Positions 1 to 8,033 of a DNA stretch of 64,000 bases are shown in pieces. Each line of letters opens with the position of its first letter. Position 1 is the first letter of the stretch. Made by a program: the position numbers and the translations under genes. The notes under the pieces were generated by a model, which was given only the letters and a program-made list of their open reading frames with translations, did no database searches and was not told the DNA's origin. Location: positions 124,001-188,000 of the forward strand of contig CAZHCA010000002.1 of assembly GCA_964530825.1 (NCBI GenBank). The letters are read 5' to 3'. Source of the stretch: CAZHCA01 sp964530825. GTDB taxonomy: Bacteria; Bacteroidota; Bacteroidia; Chitinophagales; Saprospiraceae.

Positions 1-108
1 AGTTTCCTTAAATGATGTTTTACGCGAATTCAACGTCCCGGTATAAACGTGAGTTGGAGATCCATTTGGCAACGCATTTTTTCCCGGCCTAGGCCGGAAA
101 CGGATAGC

Positions 109-666
109 ATGAAATATCTGATTGTCGGTCTCGGTAACATCGGAGCCGAGTACGAAAACACCCGCCATAATGCAGGCTTCCTAGTAGTCGACGATTTAGC
201 ACGCCGCTTCGAAGCTGACTTTAAAACCGCTCAGTTAGGCGATGTTGCTGAGTTCAAACACAAGGGCCGGAAGATCGTCCTGCTCAAACCTGCTACTTAT
301 ATGAATCGAAGTGGCAAGGCGGTGCGCTATTGGCTGCAGCGCGAAAAATTGGGCAAAGAACGACTGCTGGTTATTCTCGATGATTTCAACCTGCCCTTTG
401 GAAAACTACGGTTGCGCGGCAAAGGCAGCGACGGGGGGCACAACGGTCTCAAGGATATCGACCAAATGACGGGCGGCAACAATTACGCCCGGTTACGATT
501 TGGCATCGGTAACGGGTTTTCGAAAGGCCAACAGGTCGACTATGTACTCGGCGAGTGGAGTTCCGACCAGGTCGATGCTTTGCCCGAATTGCTGAAAACG
601 GCGGGAGATGTTGTACTCTCCTTTGCCACTGTGGGCATTAATCACACCATGAACCAGTTTAATTAG
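109..666 (+). CDS. pth: Peptidyl-tRNA hydrolase
   Basis: Cleaves the ester bond of peptidyl-tRNAs released by stalled ribosomes and so recycles tRNA in the cytoplasm. The protein starts MKYLIVGLGNIG and carries the family's NTRHNAGF segment with the catalytic histidine, the MNRSG segment and the GGHNGL segment. From this start it has 185 residues, normal for the family. The frame is open upstream to a GTG at 49, but the 20 extra residues do not resemble the family, so the ATG at 109 is preferred. It converges with the glycosyltransferase-like gene that ends 8 bases away. Identity is secure; only the start is uncertain. Confidence 0.95.
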   Translation: MKYLIVGLGNIGAEYENTRHNAGFLVVDDLARRFEADFKTAQLGDVAEFKHKGRKIVLLKPATYMNRSGKAVRYWLQREKLGKERLLVILDDFNLPFGKLRLRGKGSDGGHNGLKDIDQMTGGNNYARLRFGIGNGFSKGQQVDYVLGEWSSDQVDALPELLKTAGDVVLSFATVGINHTMNQFN

Positions 667-673
667 GGGGATC

Positions 674-1768
674 TCATTCATCAAGCCGCTCTCCAGGGTG
701 TGCGCTTTGTACCCAATCCCTCACTATGGTTTGCCAGCGACCGGGTTCTGGTGTGGGGATTACTCCGGGCTTTACATCATCAAGGTTTGCCAGGGCAAGG
801 GCCAAATCCAGGTGCTCCTGATTTTGAATGACCGCCGCTTTACGGCTCCTCAACCGGCCGGCTAGCCATTCCTGTTCGGTCTGACCAGGCGTAGGGATCA
901 ATATGGCCGGTTTTTGCCATATACCTAAATCCATTATGGTGGAATACCCCGGCCTGCTGATAATTGCCCGGCTGCGGCCTACCAGTTGATTCAGTGTCGG
1001 GGAGTTAACTAGGCCAAAAACCGCAATATGCCCGGGGCAAGCCAAGTGCCCACTTGCACCGCGCACCAGTGCAAAGGGTCCCGGGAGGGTCTGCATTTGG
1101 TCCAGCAATTTTTTTTCTAGATAAGTCCGCTGGGGTTCCGGTCCGGACAGGATGACCAGTGCTCGATATATGGGATCCGATGGACGGGATTTGGCTCGGC
1201 TTACGGGTCCGAGATACCGGGTGGGTAAGCCAGGCACAGGCCGGGAAAGCGGGCCAGTCAGGTTATCGGTTGGAGCACTATCCGGTACCCAGCACTCCGT
1301 GAACCGACTCAGCCACCGATGGATCATCCAATCGGCTGCTCTCTGGGGAATGCCCGGAGGAGCGATCGGGTGGGTTTGATGGGTAAGGATAACGGATGGC
1401 TTTTCCGGCAACCAGCATCCATAGCGGTTGTCAGAAATAACGGCATGTATATGATGATGCTGGTCCAGTGAAAGGCAATACTGGTGTTCGCGCTGTATTT
1501 GTTGCAAGACATGTATCCCCTGCCGCAAGACATTGTAGGTCATAGACCGTTTATCGTACCGGAAATCGTAGGCAGGCAATTTGTGAAGTGAGCATTCGGG
1601 AAAGGCCTCTTGAAGAAAAACCAGCGCCCTGCCGCTGGAAGCAATAAGCACCTGGTGGCCCAAGGCAAGCAGGTGGCGAATAATCGGAAGCGACCGGGTT
1701 GCGTGTCCCAACCCCCAATCGAGTACGGCAAACAAAATCGTCTTGGTGGTCGATGCGCCGCCTAGCAT
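674..1768 (-). CDS. Glycosyltransferase, GT28/MurG-like
   Basis: A 364-residue protein with a two-domain GT-B layout. The N-terminal region has the glycine-rich LDWGLGHATRSLPI loop, as in MurG-like and UDP-GlcNAc-using transferases, and the C-terminal region has ISRPGYSTIMDL followed by a PTPGQTEQEW segment, where such enzymes bind the nucleotide sugar. No signal peptide or clear membrane segment is seen, so it is probably cytoplasmic or membrane-associated. Donor and acceptor cannot be read from the sequence. It shares a 69-base divergent upstream region with the small lipoprotein at 1838. The family call is fairly sure; the product is unknown. Confidence 0.75.
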   Translation of the reverse strand: MLGGASTTKTILFAVLDWGLGHATRSLPIIRHLLALGHQVLIASSGRALVFLQEAFPECSLHKLPAYDFRYDKRSMTYNVLRQGIHVLQQIQREHQYCLSLDQHHHIHAVISDNRYGCWLPEKPSVILTHQTHPIAPPGIPQRAADWMIHRWLSRFTECWVPDSAPTDNLTGPLSRPVPGLPTRYLGPVSRAKSRPSDPIYRALVILSGPEPQRTYLEKKLLDQMQTLPGPFALVRGASGHLACPGHIAVFGLVNSPTLNQLVGRSRAIISRPGYSTIMDLGIWQKPAILIPTPGQTEQEWLAGRLRSRKAAVIQNQEHLDLALALANLDDVKPGVIPTPEPGRWQTIVRDWVQSAHPGERLDE

Positions 1769-1837
1769 ATCGGTTCGATTAAACTCTTTTTGGTCGCTTC
1801 CAAAAAGAAGTTATCTTATTAAGAAAGAAGAAACACC

Positions 1838-2047
1838 ATGCGAAAGCTTTTCCGCTATGTCATTCTCCTTTTTGCCCTGACTGTATGCGCTTCTTGCCGC
1901 CCAGGGGGTTGTGGCTGCCCGATGGCAGCTGATAATTACCTGGGCAGCGTGACCCTTCAACCTGAAAATCGCCATGACTCCGCAGGGGTCGAAGGCCACC
2001 ACAAGGACAGCGCAAGAGAACACTACCAAAGGCTGGGGTGTATCTGA
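1838..2047 (+). CDS. Small putative lipoprotein, cysteine-rich
   Basis: A 69-residue ORF with a purine-rich stretch before its ATG. It begins with a basic residue pair, a hydrophobic core (about residues 6-17) and a lipobox-like CASC, so the mature protein would be a lipid-anchored peptide of about 50 residues. A cysteine- and glycine-rich patch, GGCGCPMA, follows the anchor. The second half looks like ordinary random-coil sequence and could be a frame that has drifted. Function is not recognised. It stands alone, divergent from the glycosyltransferase and convergent with the RNase G gene. The signal peptide is the main evidence that it is real. Confidence 0.5.
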   Translation: MRKLFRYVILLFALTVCASCRPGGCGCPMAADNYLGSVTLQPENRHDSAGVEGHHKDSAREHYQRLGCI

Positions 2048-2208
2048 ATCATATCCTTTGGGCTGTAAATTGAGTCTTTTGGCGACGGATTTCGTTCGAA
2101 AAAGCGCCGTACCCGCTTGCCGAATGGTAACCAAGCCCTTCGGTTTTGTGCTCTATCTGCGTCGAGATACCTAATTTACGCTCACCTACAACAGTATTTG
2201 GACACCCC

Positions 2209-3762
2209 CTAGTTATTCAGTCGAATTTCGTCGTCGTTATTGTCAAAGAAACGGTACTGCGTGATGAAGTAGTCCGGATTGGACCGGATTTTGACCCAAT
2301 TGAAGTATTCACGGTACCACTTCCACTGTTTGTTGGGGAAACCTTTTTTGAGGTATGCTTCGATGTAAGGGTGCACCTCTAGGGTCACTTTTGACTTGGA
2401 GCGCGATTGCATGATAAAGCGCAGGTCGCGCTCAATATCGTCGACGAGCAGGATGGAAGCATTGATCTTTCCAGTTCCGTTACAGGTAGGACAAATCTCG
2501 GCCGTATCTTTTTTGACCTCAGGTCGTGCACGCTGGCGTGTAATCTGCATCAGGCCGAATTTACTGAGCGGCAGGATGGTATGCTGAGCACGATCTTTGT
2601 GCATGAAATCCTTCATTGCTTTGTGCAGCATGCGCTTGTGCTCATTGTTCTTCATATCGATGAAATCGATAATAATAATACCGCCAATATCGCGCAGCCT
2701 TAGCTGGCGGGCGATCTCTTCAGCTGCTTCCATGTTCACGCGCAACGCAGCGTCGGCTTGGTGATTACTGCCGACTTTATGACCGCTATTGACGTCGATC
2801 ACGTGCATGGCCTCGGTGCCTTCGATCACCAGATAAGCACCGCTCGACATGGTAGCCGTTTTTCCGAAGGAGGATTTAATCTGCTTGGTCACGCCGTAAG
2901 AATCAAAAATATTTTTATTTCCCCGATGGTGATTCACGATTTTCACCTGCTCGGGGGCGATGGTACCCAGGTAGCTTTTTATGTTTTGAAAAAGCTGCTT
3001 ATCGTTCACAACGATTCTATTGAATGAATCGGTGAGCACGTCGCGTAAGATGCTAGAGGTTTTATCCAGCTCACTCAGCAATTTCAGCGGCGGTTTCGCC
3101 TTCTGCATCTGGTGGAAGATATCTTCCCACTTACTCATCAGGATGGTGAGTTCTTCATGCAGATCGGCCACTTTTTTGCCCTCGGCTGCAGTGCGCACGA
3201 TTACACCGAAATGCTTGGGTCGAATACTTTCGATAAGCACTTGCAAGCGCTTTCGCTCTTCGGCATTAGACACCTTTTTAGAGACAGCAATGACATCGTT
3301 AAAAGGCGTGAGTACCAGATACCTGCCGGGGATCGTAATTTCGCAGCTCAACCGGGGCCCTTTGGTAGAAATGGGTTCCTTCAGTACCTGCACCAAAATA
3401 TTCTGGCGCTTGCTCAAAACCTGATCGATCTTTCCCGTCTTGATGATGTCCGGTTCAATCTTAAAATTATCCAGCCGATGGGTGTTGAGGCTGCCTGATA
3501 CGGCTCCGTTGGTATACTTCAGTAGAGAGCGCAACTTGGGACCCAGATCGGTATAGTGTAAGAAGGCGTCTTTTTTGTGGCCGATATCGACAAATGCGGC
3601 GTTTAGGCCGGGCATGAGGCGCTTGATGCGGCCGAGAAAGATATCGCCTACGGTAAAGTTATTATTGGTCTTCTGATTGTGTATCTCTACTAATCGGGAA
3701 TTCTCCAGTAAGGCAATCTCCACCTCCGTAGGGCTGGAGTTAATAATGAGTTCTTTTTCCAC
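2209..3762 (-). CDS. rng: Ribonuclease G/E family endoribonuclease
   Basis: Single-strand-specific endoribonuclease for rRNA maturation and mRNA decay. The 517-residue protein has an S1-type RNA-binding region at about residues 35-125 (GDIFLGRIKRLMPGLNAAFVDIG) and the RNase E/G catalytic core with metal-binding aspartates in HVIDVNSGH and IIIDFIDM. A CPTCNGTG zinc-link motif lies near residue 420. Length fits RNase G without the long RNase E scaffold tail. It lies downstream of HU, a TPR protein and a tiny ribosomal-type protein on the same strand. A 416-base gap separates it from that group, so it may have its own promoter. Confidence 0.95.
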   Translation of the reverse strand: MEKELIINSSPTEVEIALLENSRLVEIHNQKTNNNFTVGDIFLGRIKRLMPGLNAAFVDIGHKKDAFLHYTDLGPKLRSLLKYTNGAVSGSLNTHRLDNFKIEPDIIKTGKIDQVLSKRQNILVQVLKEPISTKGPRLSCEITIPGRYLVLTPFNDVIAVSKKVSNAEERKRLQVLIESIRPKHFGVIVRTAAEGKKVADLHEELTILMSKWEDIFHQMQKAKPPLKLLSELDKTSSILRDVLTDSFNRIVVNDKQLFQNIKSYLGTIAPEQVKIVNHHRGNKNIFDSYGVTKQIKSSFGKTATMSSGAYLVIEGTEAMHVIDVNSGHKVGSNHQADAALRVNMEAAEEIARQLRLRDIGGIIIIDFIDMKNNEHKRMLHKAMKDFMHKDRAQHTILPLSKFGLMQITRQRARPEVKKDTAEICPTCNGTGKINASILLVDDIERDLRFIMQSRSKSKVTLEVHPYIEAYLKKGFPNKQWKWYREYFNWVKIRSNPDYFITQYRFFDNNDDEIRLNN

Positions 3763-4178
3763 TGTTGAAAAATTTAGACGGTATTGGGTTGAAGTGGGCA
3801 GGTGGTGCTTCCGGAAAAAGAAAAGGAGTCAGAAGGGATAAAAAATAATTTCTTGCTTGGGATTATGCTTTTTCAATAGTGCTTTTATGGTGTTTTTCGC
3901 ACCTCGATGTACACTGTAGAACGCACTAAATAAGAGCGATCAACAGGGAATTCCTTCTGACAAGAGTACGTGGTTTAATATTTTAGTTTTTGTTCTGCAC
4001 CAGAGCGGGGAAATCGGCTCAAGTCGATCCGGATGGATAATCGTTTTGGTGCAGGAGACAGGCTTAAATACCATAGCCGCAGAAATTTCCTTGACAAAAT
4101 TCCTGCGGCAACACGTACTACAAATTTAGTTTTGGAAGACCAATCCTGAAGATTGGCACCCAATACCATCATTAAAAC
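3763..4178. other. Intergenic region upstream of RNase G
   Basis: No convincing gene. A 65-codon minus-strand frame (3975-4172) has no recognisable domain, and it lies just after the COX24-like gene. The region should hold the RNase G promoter. A CAAATTTA at about 4130 reads as TAAATTTG on the minus strand and could be a -7 box, but no matching TTTG was found at the expected distance. Confidence 0.4.
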
Positions 4179-4271
4179 CTATTTTTTCTTCTTGTGACGA
4201 TTTTTGCGCAGTCGTTTCTTGCGCTTATGCGTAGCAATTTTGTGTCTTTTTCGCTTTCTACCACACGGCAT
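4179..4271 (-). CDS. 30-residue basic protein, COX24/AURKAIP1 (DUF1713) type, ribosome-associated
   Basis: A 30-codon gene, far below usual annotation cut-offs. It runs from MPCGRKRKRHKIATHKR to a C terminus of RHKKKK, so about two thirds of the residues are Lys, Arg or His. The pattern KRKRHKIATHKRKKRLRKNR matches my recollection of the C-terminal domain of mitochondrial small-subunit protein mS38 (AURKAIP1/COX24), for which Bacteroidota have free-standing homologues of this size. It probably sits on 16S rRNA in the small ribosomal subunit. It follows the TPR gene by 34 bases on the same strand. The reading frame is clear; the ribosomal role is inferred from the family. Confidence 0.85.
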   Translation of the reverse strand: MPCGRKRKRHKIATHKRKKRLRKNRHKKKK

Positions 4272-4305
4272 AATTCAATTTCTTTTGTATTAAACAATAA
4301 TTTTT

Positions 4306-5100
4306 TTAGAGTTCCTGCTGCGCTGATTTACAGCGCTGAGCAAATTGAGCGGCCTTTTCTACAAGCCCGGCCCCGCGACTCGCCTCTGCCATCAAGCAGA
4401 TCGTTCGCGGGAAATCAGGATCAATTTCTAGTGCGCGTTCCAGGCGTTGTATCGCCCGATCGTACTGACCAGTTTGGATTGCCAACCGCGCCAGGTTATT
4501 GAGCACACCTAGGTTGTCCGGGTATTTCTCGTTGAGTTGTAGCAGCAGTTGAACCCCCTGCATCGGGTTATTCTCCGGCGGGTTTTCTACATACGTTAGA
4601 GCTAAGTTTACCTGGTGGCTTGGATTGCTAGGCTCCAGGGATATGGCGCTTTCAAATGCCTGCACCGCCCGGTCGAAGCAAAAAGCTTTAATTTTGTCCA
4701 CTTTCGCACCGCGCAAACCGATGAAGTAAGTAGACCCAGCTATCGACCAGCTTTCCGCCGATTTTCGCGATTCGGCGATGCGTTGGGCGTAATAGCCCGA
4801 TATAGCTGGATGGCCTGCCTGGTACCATTTACTTGACAACTCTTCCAACAAACCGATTTGACTGGAGTCCTGACCGGATGGCTTTAAATCGTGCTCGAGC
4901 AATTCAAGCTCGGCGCTTGCCGCCACCGGAAGACTTTCCATGGCTTCTTTTCGGAGAACCTCTACATTGGTTTGCTCCATATTAAGCGCCCTCGACTTTT
5001 CGAGGTTGCGTTGTTCTTTTGGTTTAGTCTCGCCGAAGAAGTAAAAGGCCAAAACAAGTATTGCTGCAATACCTATCGAAAACCACTGTAACCGAGTCAT
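4306..5100 (-). CDS. Membrane-anchored TPR protein
   Basis: A 264-residue protein with one N-terminal membrane segment (about residues 7-23) and then a soluble region of tetratricopeptide-like helices. The best repeats are at about residues 130-155 (AFESAISLEPSNPSHQVNLAL) and 195-230 (NLARLAIQTGQYDRAIQRL). TPRs bind other proteins; the partner is unknown. It lies 96 bases after HU and 34 bases before the COX24-like gene, all on the minus strand, so the three are probably co-transcribed. This HU-TPR-RNase G neighbourhood is, as far as I recall, common in the phylum. Confidence 0.75.
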   Translation of the reverse strand: MTRLQWFSIGIAAILVLAFYFFGETKPKEQRNLEKSRALNMEQTNVEVLRKEAMESLPVAASAELELLEHDLKPSGQDSSQIGLLEELSSKWYQAGHPAISGYYAQRIAESRKSAESWSIAGSTYFIGLRGAKVDKIKAFCFDRAVQAFESAISLEPSNPSHQVNLALTYVENPPENNPMQGVQLLLQLNEKYPDNLGVLNNLARLAIQTGQYDRAIQRLERALEIDPDFPRTICLMAEASRGAGLVEKAAQFAQRCKSAQQEL

Positions 5101-5196
5101 GTTGCTATTTTCCTTTTTTCGGCCTATCCTAAATATTTTAAAACCACTTACTTAGACGAATAGTTTACCGAAAAGTCACAGTAAGTCGATGTCGCC

Positions 5197-5517
5197 CTAT
5201 TTCGCTTCTCCGTTATCGCTACGGTTGGGCAAAGAATCGACGTTGTTTTTCACCTGTTCTACGAATACCTTTGCTGGCTTGAAAGCCGGAATGTAGTGCT
5301 CGGGAATTTCAATGGCGATGTTTTTCTTGATATGGCGACCAACTTTTTTGGCTCTCTTCTTGATGACAAAGCTTCCAAAACCACGAATGTATACATTCTC
5401 CCCTTCTGTCAGAGAATCTTTTACTTCTGCAAAAAAGGTTTCTAGGGTTACCAAGACATCGACCTTCGGAACGCCTGTTTTTTCAGAAATCGCTGCAACC
5501 AGATCCGCTTTTCTCAT
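5197..5517 (-). CDS. HU/IHF-family DNA-binding protein
   Basis: Small nucleoid protein that bends DNA as a dimer. The 106-residue sequence starts MRKADLVAAISEKTG, has the GFGSF turn, and has the basic DNA-gripping arm ending in IPEHYIPAFKPAK. The usual arm proline region reads AIEIPEHY, closer to Bacteroidota HU than to E. coli HU. About 15 extra C-terminal residues (NNVDSLPNRSDNGEAK) extend past the normal end and look disordered. It is the first gene of the minus-strand group leading to the TPR and COX24-like genes. The family is sure; HU versus IHF-like cannot be decided. Confidence 0.95.
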   Translation of the reverse strand: MRKADLVAAISEKTGVPKVDVLVTLETFFAEVKDSLTEGENVYIRGFGSFVIKKRAKKVGRHIKKNIAIEIPEHYIPAFKPAKVFVEQVKNNVDSLPNRSDNGEAK

Positions 5518-5903
5518 TGTTATCTTTTGGTTTTTAAACTATTATGAAAATGGTAGCTCCGACAAGCGAGTGCCAAATTTCGGAATTTTATTTTATTATC
5601 GAAAAAAAATCTCGGCTTTCTTCCAGAATACTTTCTAGTAGTCAATATATTACATCTTATCTTTACGTTTATCTGAAAGCGCCTAGGCGGTAGGGCCTTA
5701 GTGGTCCTCCAGGTTTTGCTGCCTCAGAGTTGCGAATGGCTGAAAGTAAAAACCGCCCCTTCAATCCCGTTCGTTTGTTTATCTTAGTCCGGCGAAAAAT
5801 ATCCGGCCCATCTTTTGCATCTGCACGACGGGTATAGCAGGATTTTACGAATGTGCTACCGAGCGCCGCTGAGAAGGCGGAAAATCACGAAAAATCTAGG
5901 CCT
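5518..5903. other. Divergent intergenic region between HU and yicC
   Basis: Noncoding as far as I can see. It must carry the promoters for the HU group (leftward) and for yicC-gmk-apaG (rightward). The first 120 bases next to HU are AT-rich, as expected for a strong promoter. I found no complete TTTG/TAnnTTTG pair and no RNA gene. Confidence 0.5.
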
Positions 5904-6779
5904 ATGTTGCTCTCGATGACGGGATATGGTAGAGTGAAAAAACCATATGGAGATAAACATATCTTGATCGAAATCAAATCGCTTAACAGTAAATTTACGG
6001 ATATTCGACTGAAAATTCCGCAGAATTACCGGGAGAAAGAAGCGGAGCTGAGAAAAATACTTGGCGACCGCATTGAAAGGGGAAAAATCGAATTCAATAT
6101 CGAGATCCAATCGCACCAGGGTGATGAAACCTACAGTCTCAACCAGGTCCTTTTTCGCAAATACTACCGGGAGTTGCACCACCTTGCCAATGAGCTCAAC
6201 CTTTCCCAGACCGATATGCTCTCTGCCCTTCTAAAGCTGCCTAACGTAATTACAACGGAAAGCGAAGACCTTGATGAAGCGGAGTGGTATGCTGTTAATG
6301 AAGCACTGTACGATGCCATTCAGGCTTTTCACCAGTACCGTACGGATGAAGGCCACGCCATGGAGTTGGACTTAACTCAACGGCTCCGAACTATTCTTGG
6401 CCTCATCGACGAGTTGCAACCCCTCGAGCAGCAGCGTTCCGAAAACCTGCGTAAACGACTGCAGCAGAATCTGGAAGAATTTATGGGCCGCGAAAAAATC
6501 GACGAAAGTCGTTTCGAGCAGGAGGTGCTTTATTATCTGGAAAAAATGGACATCAATGAGGAAAAAGTACGCCTGCGCCAGCATTGCGATTACTTCCTCG
6601 AAGAACTTCAGAACGAACAGACGCTCAAAGGCCGTAAGCTGAGTTTCATCAGTCAGGAAATGGGGCGCGAAATCAATACCCTGGGTTCTAAGGCCTATTC
6701 CACCGATATCCAACGCATCGTCGTCAATATGAAAGATGAGCTGGAGAAAATTAAAGAACAAGTGGCGAACTCGGTTTAG
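5904..6779 (+). CDS. yicC: YicC/YloC family endoribonuclease
   Basis: Member of the YicC family, RNA-degrading proteins in the cytoplasm. It starts MLLSMTGYGR, the family's usual N terminus, and ends in the conserved C-terminal domain with FISQEMGREINTLGSK and the closing MKDELEKIKEQVAN. The ATG at 5904 is chosen because the upstream residues in the same frame (back to 5853) do not match the family; an ATG at 5916 is also possible. Length is about 291 residues, normal. gmk begins one base after its stop, so translation of the two is probably coupled. Confidence 0.92.
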   Translation: MLLSMTGYGRVKKPYGDKHILIEIKSLNSKFTDIRLKIPQNYREKEAELRKILGDRIERGKIEFNIEIQSHQGDETYSLNQVLFRKYYRELHHLANELNLSQTDMLSALLKLPNVITTESEDLDEAEWYAVNEALYDAIQAFHQYRTDEGHAMELDLTQRLRTILGLIDELQPLEQQRSENLRKRLQQNLEEFMGREKIDESRFEQEVLYYLEKMDINEEKVRLRQHCDYFLEELQNEQTLKGRKLSFISQEMGREINTLGSKAYSTDIQRIVVNMKDELEKIKEQVANSV

Positions 6780-6780
6780 C

Positions 6781-7365
6781 ATGAATAAGTTGCTCGTTTT
6801 TACGGCTCCGTCTGGAGCGGGAAAAACTACCATTGTACAGCATCTGTTAAAAAAATTTCCGCAATTGGCTTTTTCCGTATCGGCGACTACGCGAACCCGG
6901 CGGCCTGGCGAGACGGACGGCGTGGATTACTACTTCCTCGAGCCATTGGAGTTCCAGCGGAAAATTGAAGCTGGAGCGTTTGTCGAATGGGAGGAAGTCT
7001 ATGCTAATCAATATTACGGTACCCTGCGCACAGAACTGGAACGCCTCTGGAGGCTGGGCAAGGACATTATCTTCGATATTGATGTGAAGGGGGCGCTCAG
7101 CCTAAAGGAGCAATATGGTGAGCGCGCACTTACGGTCTTTATCCGACCTCCCAGTCTGCAAGATTTGGAGCAACGCTTGCGCGACCGCCAAACCGAAGAC
7201 GAAAAAAACCTGCAGAAAAGACTTCGGCGTATGTCCGAAGAGTTGAATTTTGAGAACAAATTCGACCGGCTTTTGGTTAATGATGTATTATCAGAAGCCC
7301 TGGCAGAAGCTGAGTCTATCGTTTCCGAATTTATTCTCGACCATCATGAAAACGGCAATCACTAA
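6781..7365 (+). CDS. gmk: Guanylate kinase
   Basis: Phosphorylates GMP to GDP with ATP, in purine nucleotide synthesis. The P-loop APSGAGKTT is at residues 9-17, followed by the GMP-binding SATTRTRRPGE segment and DGVDYYFL. The ATG one base after the yicC stop gives the normal start MNKLLVFTAPSGAGK and 194 residues; the same frame is open further upstream, but that would overlap yicC. Its last 20 bases overlap the start of apaG. The pairing yicC-gmk is conserved in many bacteria. Confidence 0.96.
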   Translation: MNKLLVFTAPSGAGKTTIVQHLLKKFPQLAFSVSATTRTRRPGETDGVDYYFLEPLEFQRKIEAGAFVEWEEVYANQYYGTLRTELERLWRLGKDIIFDIDVKGALSLKEQYGERALTVFIRPPSLQDLEQRLRDRQTEDEKNLQKRLRRMSEELNFENKFDRLLVNDVLSEALAEAESIVSEFILDHHENGNH

Positions 7366-7732
7366 CGGTATAAAGGTAAGCGTAGAAACTTTCTACCAGC
7401 CTACCTACTCTAAGCCGCTCGAGGGCAAATATATTTTTGCCTACCGCGTGACGATCATCAACCTCGGGTCTAATCAGGTTCAGCTTCTGCGCCGGCACTG
7501 GGTCATCCAGGATGCCAACGGTAGCGTACGCGAGATCGAAGGGGAGGGGGTTATCGGCCAGCAGCCCAGTCTAGCTGGGGGGGAGTCACACCAATATATC
7601 TCCTGGAGCCATCTGGCCACCGATATGGGTAAAATGTCTGGCTGTTATCAGATGCGCGATTTGGATTCCGGATCGGAGTTCATGGTCAACATTCCTCATT
7701 TCCGGCTCGTTGCGCCCTTCAAACTCAACTAA
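7346..7732 (+). CDS. apaG: ApaG domain protein (Co2+/Mg2+ efflux-associated name)
   Basis: A 128-residue single-domain protein with the ApaG beta-sandwich. Diagnostic segments are YIFAYRVTIINLGS, LLRRHWVIQDANG, EGEGVIGQQP and the closing GCYQM. The family is named for diadenosine tetraphosphate and cobalt phenotypes in enterobacteria, but its biochemical role is poorly defined, so the function is left open. The ATG at 7346 lies inside the end of gmk and gives a normal-length protein. Last gene of the yicC-gmk-apaG operon. Confidence 0.93.
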   Translation: MKTAITNGIKVSVETFYQPTYSKPLEGKYIFAYRVTIINLGSNQVQLLRRHWVIQDANGSVREIEGEGVIGQQPSLAGGESHQYISWSHLATDMGKMSGCYQMRDLDSGSEFMVNIPHFRLVAPFKLN

Positions 7733-8033
7733 GCTTGCGATTCACTAAGGCTTTTTTTCGGTTCATCCCGTAAAAATCACCATTCCCTGTCCAAATTGTT
7801 CTTTTCGTTTTGCGGAAACCTAAATTGTAACTTACCGGTGTTTTTTCTACCAAATGCATGGTTTCTACCGGTCGGGTTATGGGGGAAATCGGACTATTTT
7901 TCATCCTACAATAGGTATGGAAAATAGCCTAAAGCCGTTTAAGAATTAGAAAGTCCTATTGGTGAAAATCATACTGGGCTAATTGGGGGCCCCTTACTAT
8001 TGCCTTGGTTGAACGATCGCTCAATACTATATC
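7733..8033. other. Intergenic region upstream of the TonB receptor
   Basis: No gene seen on either strand. It is moderately AT-rich and should contain the end of the apaG transcript and the promoter of the receptor/DUF4249 pair. I could not find a complete promoter match, riboswitch or clear operator. Confidence 0.45.

Noticed and set aside
3975..4172. 65-codon minus-strand frame after the COX24-like gene
   Set aside because: No domain, signal peptide or ribosome site, and its composition is that of random sequence.
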